A stretch of DNA of 6,433 nt from Alphaproteobacteria bacterium (GCA_030743445.1 JASLSL010000262.1:1-6433); one strand, 5' to 3'; shown: positions 1-6,295, counted from the stretch's first letter. Made by a program: numbers and translations. Notes: generated by a model not told the origin, from the sequence alone.

Positions 1-9
1 GGCGCGCCA

Positions 10-80
10 AATTACGGGGACACGATACGGGCGAGGCCGAGCCAATGGGCAACAACCTTCGCCATCGTGTCCCCGTAATT
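10..80. repeat. Perfect 17-bp inverted repeat forming a long hairpin (REP/MITE-like)
   Basis: The left arm AATTACGGGGACACGAT (10-26) is exactly complementary to the right arm ATCGTGTCCCCGTAATT (64-80). Inside it a second near-perfect arm pair continues the stem: GGCGAGG (30-36) against CCTTCGCC (56-63), with one bulged base, and GCC (41-43) can pair with GGC (48-50). The whole element therefore folds into one nested hairpin. It ends four bases before the alcohol dehydrogenase stop codon, on that gene's 3' side. The arm sequence resembles palindromes I remember near RAYT/IS200-type transposases in proteobacteria, but that is memory, not a search. No transposase is present in the window. The element could also protect or end the dehydrogenase transcript, although no T-tract follows it on the minus strand. 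Confidence 0.75.
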
Positions 81-84
81 CGCG

Positions 85-1227
85 CTACGCGTCGAATTCG
101 TCGTGCATCACCAGCATTTGGCGCACCGCGTCGCCGCGGGCGAGCTTGTCGAAGCCGTGGTTGAGGTCCGCCAGGCCGATATTGCCGCTGCGCAACTTGT
201 CGACCGGCAGCTTGCCCTGCCTGTAGAGGTCGATGAACTTGGGCACGTCCTGGCGCACGATCGAGCTTCCCATGTAGCTGCCCTTGATCGTGCGTTCGTC
301 GACCACGAGCTGGGCGTGCGGGATTTCGAACTTGTGCTCCAGGTGCGACAGGCCCGAGGTGACGGTCGTCCCGCCGCGCCGGGTGATCGAATAGGCGGTC
401 TGCATCGCCTCGACCACGCCGGCGACCTCGAAGGCGTAATCGACGCCGCCCTTGGTCGCCTCGACGACCTTGTCGACGCAGTCGGCGTCGCTGGCGTTGA
501 AGGTGTCGGTGGCGCCCAGTTGCCGCGCCAGGCCGAGCTTGTCGTCGGCGATATCGACGGCGATGATCCGCCCGGCCCCGGCGAGCACGCCGCCGAACAC
601 CGCGCACAAGCCGACCCCGCCGAGCCCGACCACGGCGATCGTCGAGCCCGGTGAAATCTTCGCGGTGTTGACGATGGCGCCGACCCCGGTCACGACGGCG
701 CAGCCGAACAGCGCGGCATCGACCATCGGCACGTCCTTGTCGATGACGATCACCGAATCCTGGCACGCCACCATGTATTCGGCGTAGCACGAGACGCCGT
801 TGGTGTGATACACCGGCTCGCCGTCGAGCGAGAGCCGCCGGTTGCCGTTGACGAGCGCGCCCGTGGCCCGCGCGTTGAACGCGGTGATGCAGAGGTTCGG
901 CCGCCCGGTGATGCAGTACTCGCACTCGCCGCAGATCGGCACGAAGCTCATCACGATGTGGTCGCCCACCTTGCACTGGGTCACGTCCTTGCCGACCTCC
1001 ATGACCACGCCGGCCGCCTCGTGGCCCGGCACCATCGGTACCTTGCGCTCCATGATGCCGGCGATCATCGACAGGTCCGAATGGCAGAGGCCGGCGGCGC
1101 CGGTCTTGATCAGGACCTCGTCGTCGCCGGGCGGATCGAGGTCTAGCTCCTCGACGACCAGCGGCTTGGTCTCGGTAAAGGGGTGTTCCTTGCCCTGCTC
1201 ATAGAGGACGGCGGCCTTCATCTTCAT
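85..1227 (-). CDS. Zinc-dependent medium-chain alcohol dehydrogenase
   Basis: Cytoplasmic NAD(P)-dependent oxidoreductase of the zinc MDR superfamily, interconverting an alcohol and its aldehyde or ketone; the substrate cannot be read from sequence. The protein has 380 residues, normal for the family. The GroES-like catalytic domain carries the expected zinc ligands: Cys48 in GLCHSD, His69-Glu70 in PGHEAAG, and Cys176. The structural zinc lobe is complete, with Cys99, Cys102, Cys105 and Cys113 in the usual spacing. The Rossmann fold follows, with GLGGVG at 201-206 and Asp225 at the end of the second strand, which favours NAD over NADP. The start is supported by AGGGAG (complement of 1236-1241), eight bases before the ATG; Met3 is a possible alternative. 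The gene lies 64 bases downstream of the repeat-protein gene on the same strand and may share its transcript. The overall type resembles class III/aryl-alcohol dehydrogenases, but I see nothing that justifies frmA or another symbol. Confidence 0.93.
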   Translation of the reverse strand: MKMKAAVLYEQGKEHPFTETKPLVVEELDLDPPGDDEVLIKTGAAGLCHSDLSMIAGIMERKVPMVPGHEAAGVVMEVGKDVTQCKVGDHIVMSFVPICGECEYCITGRPNLCITAFNARATGALVNGNRRLSLDGEPVYHTNGVSCYAEYMVACQDSVIVIDKDVPMVDAALFGCAVVTGVGAIVNTAKISPGSTIAVVGLGGVGLCAVFGGVLAGAGRIIAVDIADDKLGLARQLGATDTFNASDADCVDKVVEATKGGVDYAFEVAGVVEAMQTAYSITRRGGTTVTSGLSHLEHKFEIPHAQLVVDERTIKGSYMGSSIVRQDVPKFIDLYRQGKLPVDKLRSGNIGLADLNHGFDKLARGDAVRQMLVMHDEFDA

Positions 1228-1262
1228 GGCGTTTTCTCCCTGCCTGGATTTCCGGTATTTTC

Positions 1263-1282
1263 CCCCGACGTCCGCGACGGGG
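1263..1282 (-). other. Small imperfect hairpin between two tandem genes
   Basis: CCCCG (1263-1267) pairs with CGGGG (1278-1282). After an A:A mismatch, CG (1269-1270) pairs with CG (1275-1276) around a four-base loop. It sits between the stop of the repeat-protein gene and the start of the alcohol dehydrogenase gene. On the minus strand it is followed by GGAAAA rather than a T-run, so it is not a classic intrinsic terminator. It might be an mRNA-processing or stabilising element, or chance in GC-rich DNA. Confidence 0.3.
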
Positions 1283-1291
1283 CAAGCCTCG

Positions 1292-3010
1292 TCAGCGCCG
1301 CTTGGCGATGCGCCCCAAGGTATCGAGCGTCGCCGCGATGCGGGCCAGCGCCCGGGCGCGCCACCAGCGGGTGCGTATCTTCGCCGCCGCCGCCATCGCC
1401 TGGTCGAACATCTCCCAGGCCTCCTCGGAGCGGCCGCCGGCGGCGAAGGCGATCGCGACGTCGCTCAAAATGTTGGTCCGCTCGAGCGTGCTCTTGACCT
1501 CGCGGGTCGCCAGAACAGCCACGCTTTCGATCGACGCCATGACCTCCAGGTCGCCGGCCTCGGTGCGCGCGGCGGCGATCCGCCAGAGCGTGCGCGCCTT
1601 CAGGGCGCGGTTCTTGATTTTCTCGGCGCTCTCCTTGGCGGCTTCGACGTTGCCGACCGCGGCCTCGGCCTCGGCGATCCGCGAGCGGGCGAAATCGGCG
1701 GCGTAGGAGCTTTCGATCTTCTCCGCTCCGTCGTGCGCCCGGACCAGGGCGCGGCGCGATATGTCCTTGTCGCCGAGCCGGTATTGGGCCACCGCGACAC
1801 CGCACAGCGCCAGCACCCGATAGCGCACGTCGGGCACGGCGGTGGCGCGCTCCAGCGCGGCTTGCGCCTTCCCGGCTCGCGCCAACGCCGCCGATCCCGC
1901 GATCATGGCGGAGCGCCGGTCGCCCGGGCCCTCGATCCGCTCGATCATCTCGAACGCCGCCTCGGGATCGTCCATCTCCGACAGCGCCGTCGCCAGATGC
2001 CCGAGAGCCGCATCACGTCGCCCCGGGTCGGCCGAGCGCGCATGGTCCCGCGCCTCGGCGAGGGCTTCGCGCGCCAACTCCGCCTCACCGGCGGCTTCGA
2101 GCTCGACCGCCATGCGGGCCGCGATGTCGGTTCGTTCGGCCGAATCCGGTCGCGCCTCCAGCAGATCCAGCACCCGGCGGGTCGCCAGCCGAGTCGCCAC
2201 CCGGTCGCCGGCCTTGGCCCCGATGCTGGCGATCGCGGCCAACGCGCGGACCCGGTTGCCGGCGTCGGGAATGGTTTCGGCGAGCGCGCTGGCATCGTCG
2301 AGGCGTCCGGCGCGCGCCATGATCACCGCGATCTCGCGCATCGAAAGCAGGACCAGCCGCGGGTCGCTCATCCGGCACATGTTGTCGCGCGCCTGGCGGT
2401 CGAGTCCGAGCCGCGCCTCGACCCGGATCAGCTCCTTCAACGCCCAGTTCCGAAACTTGGCCCGGTTGACGCCGCGGATACTCTCCAACGCTTCGTCGAG
2501 CAGGCAGCGCACCGTCGGATTGGCGAAGCAGGCCTCCGGCTTGCGGGCCGGATTGGCCGGCGCCAGCTTCTTCTCGCATGCCAAGTCGCGGGTCGCCGCG
2601 TTGGTCTGGAGCGAGATGCGCGCTTTCTTGATTTGCTCCTCGCGCGCCCTCTTGAGCGCTTTTTTCATCTGGACCGCGGCGCCGATCGCCTGGATGCGGA
2701 CCAGCATGTTGGGCCAGTCGGAACCTTCGCCGATCGCCCCCTGCTCGCGCTGGAAGCGATCGATCGCCTCGTCCATCTCGCTGTTGGGACGGCCGTCGAT
2801 CGGGCCCTGGTAGTAGCCGAGATCGAACAACGACAATTGCAGCTCGCGGACGACCGACGACCACGGCAGGTCGGATTCGCCGGCCGCCGCCGGAACGGTC
2901 CCCTCGGTCCTGAGCGCCAGCTGGTCGGCCGCCGACGGCACCGCGACGAACAGCGCCACGAGCAGGACGAATATCTTCAACTTGTCTGGGCGCTCTCGCA
3001 TGCGAGCCAT
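1292..3010 (-). CDS. Secreted peptidoglycan-binding protein with tandem helical (TPR-like) repeats
   Basis: Predicted exported protein of 572 residues. A basic N-terminus (MARMRERPDKLK) is followed by a hydrophobic core at about 12-25 and a likely signal peptidase I site after Ala28 (SAA-DQ), so it should act in the periplasm. Residues about 52-95 match the PG_binding_1 fold: LQLSLFDLGYYQGPIDG, then a predicted helix with FQRE. A charged linker with three cysteines (145, 161, 169) follows. From about 183 to the end there are roughly ten degenerate helix-pair repeats of 32-40 residues, each with an R..AL..IA...G...A pattern (near 218, 253, 292, 331, 365, 397, 435, 471, 511 and 551). This is TPR-like, a protein-binding architecture. 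No catalytic motif is visible. The start at 3010 best exposes the signal peptide; ATG at 3001 or 3048 is possible. The open frame runs further upstream, but that part lies opposite arsI. It is transcribed divergently from arsI. An envelope scaffold or assembly role is inference. Confidence 0.82.
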   Translation of the reverse strand: MARMRERPDKLKIFVLLVALFVAVPSAADQLALRTEGTVPAAAGESDLPWSSVVRELQLSLFDLGYYQGPIDGRPNSEMDEAIDRFQREQGAIGEGSDWPNMLVRIQAIGAAVQMKKALKRAREEQIKKARISLQTNAATRDLACEKKLAPANPARKPEACFANPTVRCLLDEALESIRGVNRAKFRNWALKELIRVEARLGLDRQARDNMCRMSDPRLVLLSMREIAVIMARAGRLDDASALAETIPDAGNRVRALAAIASIGAKAGDRVATRLATRRVLDLLEARPDSAERTDIAARMAVELEAAGEAELAREALAEARDHARSADPGRRDAALGHLATALSEMDDPEAAFEMIERIEGPGDRRSAMIAGSAALARAGKAQAALERATAVPDVRYRVLALCGVAVAQYRLGDKDISRRALVRAHDGAEKIESSYAADFARSRIAEAEAAVGNVEAAKESAEKIKNRALKARTLWRIAAARTEAGDLEVMASIESVAVLATREVKSTLERTNILSDVAIAFAAGGRSEEAWEMFDQAMAAAAKIRTRWWRARALARIAATLDTLGRIAKRR

Positions 3011-3085
3011 TCTACCGCCGATGGCCGCCGCATGTAATCCGGCTGTCATTTTCAGGCCCACTGGTTGAACGCGACATCGGATCAC

Positions 3086-3094
3086 CCAAATTGG
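3086..3094. promoter_or_regulatory. Short palindrome upstream of arsI (operator candidate)
   Basis: CCAA-A-TTGG is an odd-centred palindrome about 40 bases before the arsI start codon. A looser outer pair, CACC (3083-3086) and GGTG (3098-3101), flanks it. It lies in the only intergenic DNA that can hold the arsI promoter, which is shared with the divergent repeat-protein gene. A TTGAAC hexamer at 3065-3070 could be a -35 box, but no good -10 sits at 16-18 bases from it. It is short enough to be chance. Confidence 0.2.
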
Positions 3095-3120
3095 TATGGT
3101 GGTGGAAATGCGCAACATTT

Positions 3121-3124
3121 GGAG
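3121..3124 (+). promoter_or_regulatory. Shine-Dalgarno site for arsI
   Basis: GGAG lies nine bases before the ATG at 3134. It selects this start, which begins the conserved MKRLHVHV strand, over the earlier in-frame start at 3065, which would add 23 residues without family resemblance. Confidence 0.65.
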
Positions 3125-3133
3125 CGTCCGGCC

Positions 3134-3583
3134 ATGAAACGCCTTCACGTACACGTCACGGTGAGCGACCTCGACGAGTCGATCGGATTCTATTCGACCC
3201 TGTTCGGCGACGACCCCACCGTCCTCAAGGACGATTACGCGAAATGGATGCTCGACGACCCCTGCGTCAACTTCGCGATCTCGGTGAAGGAGTCCCGAAC
3301 CACGGGAATCAACCATCTCGGGATCCAGGTCGACAGCGCCAAGGCCCTGGACGACCTGACCGATCGCTTGACCAAGGCGAACCGGCGGATCGTCGCCCAG
3401 AAGAATGCGGAGTGCTGCTACGCGGTCGGCGACAAGACCTGGGCGACCGACCCCGAGGGCATCGCCTGGGAGGCCTTCCATACGGTCGGCGAGATCACCG
3501 CCTACGGCAAGGACGTCGGCGCCGTGGCCGAACTCGCGGCGCGCGATGAGGCCTGTTGCAGCGGGGCGAAGTCGTCGGCCTAG
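3134..3583 (+). CDS. arsI: ArsI-type C-As lyase (ArsI/CadI-family VOC metalloenzyme)
   Basis: Small cytoplasmic dioxygenase-like enzyme of the vicinal oxygen chelate superfamily. Characterised ArsI proteins use Fe(II) and O2 to break the carbon-arsenic bond of trivalent methyl- or aryl-arsenicals, releasing arsenite. The 149 residues hold two VOC half-modules. Candidate iron ligands fall where the family has them: His5 (in KRLHVHV), His61 (INHLGIQV) and Glu113 (AWEAFHT). The diagnostic vicinal cysteine pair that binds trivalent arsenic is Cys94-Cys95 in NAECCYA, and the TDPEG turn follows. A second pair, Cys141-Cys142, lies in the C-terminal tail. It is followed after 34 bases by an aquaporin gene, as expected for an arsenical operon. 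Homologues are often annotated as CadI, cadmium-induced protein, so the metal or metalloid specificity is inferred from the CC pair and the neighbour. No arsR is visible nearby. Confidence 0.88.
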   Translation: MKRLHVHVTVSDLDESIGFYSTLFGDDPTVLKDDYAKWMLDDPCVNFAISVKESRTTGINHLGIQVDSAKALDDLTDRLTKANRRIVAQKNAECCYAVGDKTWATDPEGIAWEAFHTVGEITAYGKDVGAVAELAARDEACCSGAKSSA

Positions 3584-3617
3584 ACCGAACCGTCCTAACG
3601 CCACGCCGATAACCCGA

Positions 3618-4304
3618 ATGCCCGGTCCCTTCGACCTGCCGCGCCGGCTCGTCGCCGAATTCATCGGCACCGCCTTCCTGCTCGCCACCGTGGTGGGCTC
3701 GGGCATCATGGGCGAGACGCTCGCCGGTGGGAACACGGCACTCGCCTTGCTCGGCAACACGCTCGCGACCGGCGCCATCCTGGCGGTGCTGATCCTGATT
3801 TTCGGCGGCATCTCGGGCGCCCACTTCAATCCGGCGGTCACGCTGGCCTTCACGATCGAGGGCGCGGTCGCCCGGCGCGAGGCGCTCGCCTATGTCGCCT
3901 GCCAGGTGCTCGGCGGCTTCCTCGGCGTGATCGTGGCGCATGTGATGTTCGGCGAGCCGCTGCTCACGCCCTCGACCCACGCCCGTACCGGCGCCGGCCA
4001 ATTAACCGCGGAGTTCGTCGCCACCTTTGGGCTGGTCGCGACGATCCTCGGCTGCATCCGGTTCCGGCCGGAGGCGACGGCCTATGCGGTCGGCCTCTTT
4101 ATATCCGCCGGGTACTGGTTTACGTCGTCGACCTCGTTCGCCAACCCCGCGGTGACCCTGGCGCGCGGCTTTACCGACACGTTCTCGGGCATCCGGCCCG
4201 ACGGCATCGCCGGATTCGTGCTGGCCGAGTTCGCGGGTGCGATCGCCGTGACGTTGCTGTTTCGCTGGTTGCTTTCGGCCGAGGCAGGGGATGGAAACGA
4301 CTAA
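3618..4304 (+). CDS. aqpS: MIP-family aquaglyceroporin, AqpS-like, arsenical channel
   Basis: Inner-membrane channel of the major intrinsic protein family, 228 residues, with six hydrophobic segments at about 10-32, 42-65, 87-110, 129-147, 154-170 and 198-218. Both pore half-helices carry intact NPA boxes: HFNPAVT with Asn71 and FANPAVT with Asn176. Arg183, five residues after the second alanine, is the conserved selectivity-filter arginine. The stretch GYWFTSSTSFANPAV is typical of short proteobacterial MIPs. In Sinorhizobium meliloti, AqpS replaces an arsenite pump, letting arsenite leave down its gradient, and related channels pass methylated arsenicals. Its place directly behind arsI suggests the same job here. 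The symbol rests on that context; an ordinary water or glycerol channel remains possible. The start at 3618 fits the family, but no clear Shine-Dalgarno site precedes it. An in-frame ATG at 3546, inside arsI, would add 24 Arg-rich residues and is less likely. The stop overlaps that of the convergent SapC gene. Confidence 0.85.
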   Translation: MPGPFDLPRRLVAEFIGTAFLLATVVGSGIMGETLAGGNTALALLGNTLATGAILAVLILIFGGISGAHFNPAVTLAFTIEGAVARREALAYVACQVLGGFLGVIVAHVMFGEPLLTPSTHARTGAGQLTAEFVATFGLVATILGCIRFRPEATAYAVGLFISAGYWFTSSTSFANPAVTLARGFTDTFSGIRPDGIAGFVLAEFAGAIAVTLLFRWLLSAEAGDGND

Positions 4305-5365
4305 GCGCCGTCTTTCTGCTTCGCGCGGTAATAGAGCCGGCCGAAATTGCTCAGCGAGATGAGGTGGCACGAAATCCAGCCGAGCCAGCCCTGCTTCCAC
4401 CAATCCTGGACGAGGTCGCCGGGCAGCTCGCGCAGTTTCGCCGAATCGACGACCCGGAAGCCGCGCATCGCGACCTTCTTGCCGTCCGGCAGAGTTATGT
4501 CGGCGGATCGCTCGATCAGCAGTTTCTGTTCGTTCAGCGCGGCGACGAACGCCCTCGTATTGTTCTGTTCGCGCGCATAGGACGTGCAGAAGCGCGCGAC
4601 GTTCTGCAACAGGTCGCTCGCCTTGCCGTTCACGAACAACGGCCGGCTGCCGCCCTTCTCCAGGAGCTGCGCCTGGCCATCGATGCAGAACGTCGTCTCG
4701 TTGCTGTCCCTCTTGGTCGCCATCAGGAACGGATAGCGACGCACGAATGCCGGCATATAGCAGCCCTCGGCCCACGTCCCGTCCGCTTCGACGAACAGGT
4801 TCTCGCGGCCGCGAATTCCAACCACCGCGAGTGGCAGACCTTCCAGTCCGGGATTGAAGATGATCGGGTAGTGACGCGCGGCCGGCGCGAATTCGACGGC
4901 GTTGAGCGGGATCGAGTTGGTCTCCGCGGCGAACTCGTAGGTCGGCGTTGCAACCAGGCTGAGGTTTCCGTGTTTTTCCAAATCGACCGGCTCGACCGTT
5001 CGATAGAACACGAAGGCGCGCCGCTCGGGCGGGACGTCGGGTTTGGCCCGAGGCAGCGGCCTCTTGGGCGGCGGTGCCTTGGGCGGCGTCGGCTTTTTCG
5101 CGGGCTCGGCCCTGCGGTTCGCGGGCTTCCGCGTCGGCGTCGTCTTGCGGCGGGCCGGCTTATTCGCCGGGGCGGCCTTGGTGCGCGCCGGCTTTTTCTT
5201 CGCCGCCGTTTTTCCGGGGGCCGCGGGTTTTTTGGCGGCGGACTTCCTGCTGGCGGCCGGTTTCGCCGCGGATTTCGCGCGCGTCTTTCGCGCCGGCTTC
5301 CGTTTGGCGGCGGCACCCGATTTGGCCGGGGACTTCTTAGCCTTGGTCTTTTTCTGCGTCGCCAA
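4301..5365 (-). CDS. SapC-domain protein with a histone-H1-like Lys/Ala/Pro-rich N-terminal tail
   Basis: A 354-residue protein in two parts. Residues 1-110 are almost wholly Lys, Arg, Ala and Pro, in KPA/KKPA/RK units like the tails of bacterial H1-like proteins and AlgP. This part is surely disordered, strongly basic and able to bind nucleic acid or other polyanions. Residues about 119-350 match the SapC family (named from a Campylobacter surface-array locus; function unclear): FYRTVEPVDLEKHGNLSL, then ARHYPIIFNPG, a TWAEGCYMPAFVRRYPF block and a C-terminal segment rich in Trp (322, 323, 327, 330). No signal peptide or membrane helix is visible, so it is probably cytoplasmic. No ATG fits this frame; translation appears to start at TTG (complement of 5363-5365) behind GAGGG. 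The ATG at 5408 is out of frame and reads to a stop after 23 codons. It is followed tail to tail by the aquaporin gene. The role is unknown. Confidence 0.83.
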   Translation of the reverse strand: MATQKKTKAKKSPAKSGAAAKRKPARKTRAKSAAKPAASRKSAAKKPAAPGKTAAKKKPARTKAAPANKPARRKTTPTRKPANRRAEPAKKPTPPKAPPPKRPLPRAKPDVPPERRAFVFYRTVEPVDLEKHGNLSLVATPTYEFAAETNSIPLNAVEFAPAARHYPIIFNPGLEGLPLAVVGIRGRENLFVEADGTWAEGCYMPAFVRRYPFLMATKRDSNETTFCIDGQAQLLEKGGSRPLFVNGKASDLLQNVARFCTSYAREQNNTRAFVAALNEQKLLIERSADITLPDGKKVAMRGFRVVDSAKLRELPGDLVQDWWKQGWLGWISCHLISLSNFGRLYYRAKQKDGA

Positions 5366-5372
5366 CTTCGCG

Positions 5373-5377
5373 CCCTC
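5373..5377 (-). promoter_or_regulatory. Shine-Dalgarno site supporting a TTG start for the SapC gene
   Basis: On the minus strand GAGGG sits seven bases before the TTG at 5365-5363. There is no in-frame ATG before the Lys/Ala-rich stretch, so this site decides the rare TTG initiation. Confidence 0.55.
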
Positions 5378-5419
5378 GCTGCACCCCGTCCTCCGGCTCC
5401 CCCTCCATCGACACCCGGA

Positions 5420-5448
5420 AACCTACTGAAATTGGGAATCCCCGGCAA
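5420..5448 (-). promoter_or_regulatory. Possible weak sigma70-type promoter for the SapC gene
   Basis: On the minus strand TTGCCG (complement of 5443-5448) and TAGGTT (complement of 5420-5425) are 17 bases apart, about 55 bases before the TTG start codon. Matches to consensus are 4/6 and 3/6, so this is only a candidate. It lies in the 117-base gap between the SapC gene and the ABC ATPase gene, where I see no convincing intrinsic terminator, so read-through from the ABC operon is also possible. Confidence 0.2.
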
Positions 5449-5482
5449 GCAAATGCGCGTTTCGTTCGGGAAAAGTTCACAT

Positions 5483-6295
5483 TCATGAAGGAATTGCCCG
5501 GACACTAGCGACGAAAGCCGCGACATGTTCCGTCGCCGGCGCCCTTAGGATGTCTTCCGGTTTACCGATTTGCTCGACCGCGCCGTCGCGCACAACCGCG
5601 ATCCGGTCGCCCAGGATCGCCGCCTCGGCGAGGTCGTGGGTGACGAAAAGGATGGTCTTGCCGAGGCCTGCCTGCAGCTTCAGCAACTGATCCTGCATTT
5701 CCCGGCGGATCAGTGGATCGAGCGCGCTAAAGGGTTCATCCATAAGGAGAATTTCGGGATCGATGGCGAGCGCCCGGGCAAGGCCCACGCGTTGCTGCAT
5801 GCCACCCGATAGCTCGCTCGGATAGGCGGTCTCGTACCCCTCGAGGCCGACGGTCCGGGTCCACTCCCGGCCCGTGGCGTCGCGCGCCGCCGGGGCCACC
5901 TCTTGAATTTCGAGCCCGTAGGCAACGTTCTCGAGGACCGTGCGATGCGGAAACAGGCCGAAGCGTTGGAAAACCATGCCGGCCCGGCGGCGCCGGAATT
6001 CCTGCAATTCGTCCCTCGATAGGCTCGCCATATCGATACCGCCGACCCGAACGGTACCGGACGTCGGCTCGATCAACCGGTTCACGAGCCGAAGCAGGGT
6101 CGACTTGCCGCAGCCCGACAACCCCATGACGACGAAGACCTTGCCTGCCTCCGCCGTCAACGAGACGCCGCGGAGCGCCACGACATTTCCGGTCTGCTCG
6201 AGAATTTCGTCCTTGCCACGGCCGACCCGAACCATCGCCAGGGCATCCGCCGGGCCCGGACCGAAGATTTTGGTGACGTCGGCGAGTTCGATCAT
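5483..6295 (-). CDS. proV: ABC importer ATPase, glycine betaine/choline/proline type (ProV-like, no CBS domains)
   Basis: Cytoplasmic ATP-hydrolysing subunit of a quaternary-amine (osmoprotectant) importer. All ABC elements are intact in 270 residues: Walker A GLSGCGKST (58-66), Q-loop Gln110 in MVFQRFGLFPH, signature LSGGMQQR (162-169), Walker B ILLMDE (182-187) with catalytic Glu187, D-loop SALD (190-193) and switch His220. The extended N-terminus (IFGPGP...LEQTGNVVALRGVSL) and the MVFQ..GLFPHRTVLENVAYGLE block are typical of the ProV/OpuAA/ChoV group. It stops at about 270 residues, whereas ProV and OpuAA run to about 400 because of C-terminal CBS domains that sense ionic strength; these are absent here. 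The start ATG overlaps the permease stop as ATGA, implying translational coupling. No strong Shine-Dalgarno site precedes it. The substrate (glycine betaine, choline or proline) cannot be decided here, and the symbol is a family label. Confidence 0.9.
   Translation of the reverse strand: MIELADVTKIFGPGPADALAMVRVGRGKDEILEQTGNVVALRGVSLTAEAGKVFVVMGLSGCGKSTLLRLVNRLIEPTSGTVRVGGIDMASLSRDELQEFRRRRAGMVFQRFGLFPHRTVLENVAYGLEIQEVAPAARDATGREWTRTVGLEGYETAYPSELSGGMQQRVGLARALAIDPEILLMDEPFSALDPLIRREMQDQLLKLQAGLGKTILFVTHDLAEAAILGDRIAVVRDGAVEQIGKPEDILRAPATEHVAAFVASVRAIPS

Noticed and set aside
10..80. The inverted repeat as a simple intrinsic terminator
   Set aside because: No T-run follows the hairpin on either strand as needed, and the arms are long and AATT-bounded like a mobile palindrome. 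A terminator role is secondary at best.
1226..3037. A 603-codon open frame on the plus strand
   Set aside because: It lies exactly opposite the secreted repeat-protein gene and is Arg/Gly/Ala-rich without domain motifs. It is a GC-driven antisense shadow.
3405..3617. Upstream extension of the aquaporin frame into arsI
   Set aside because: The added residues are Arg/Pro-rich and unlike MIP N-termini; they overlap arsI in another frame.
3011..3853. N-terminal extension of the minus-strand repeat-protein frame to 3853
   Set aside because: This part is antisense to arsI and the start of aqpS and shows no motif, while a clear signal peptide begins at 3010.
5043..5362. Low-complexity GC tract as a possible CRISPR or tandem DNA repeat array
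   Set aside because: The repetition is at the amino-acid level (Lys/Ala/Pro units) with variable codons; there are no constant repeats or spacers.
5363..5408. ATG at 5408 (minus strand) as the true SapC start
   Set aside because: It is out of frame with the SapC reading frame and stops after 23 codons.
4364..5488. A 374-codon plus-strand open frame opposite the SapC gene
   Set aside because: Its Arg/Gly-rich repeats are the complement of the Lys/Ala/Pro codons of the real gene, and no family resemblance is seen.
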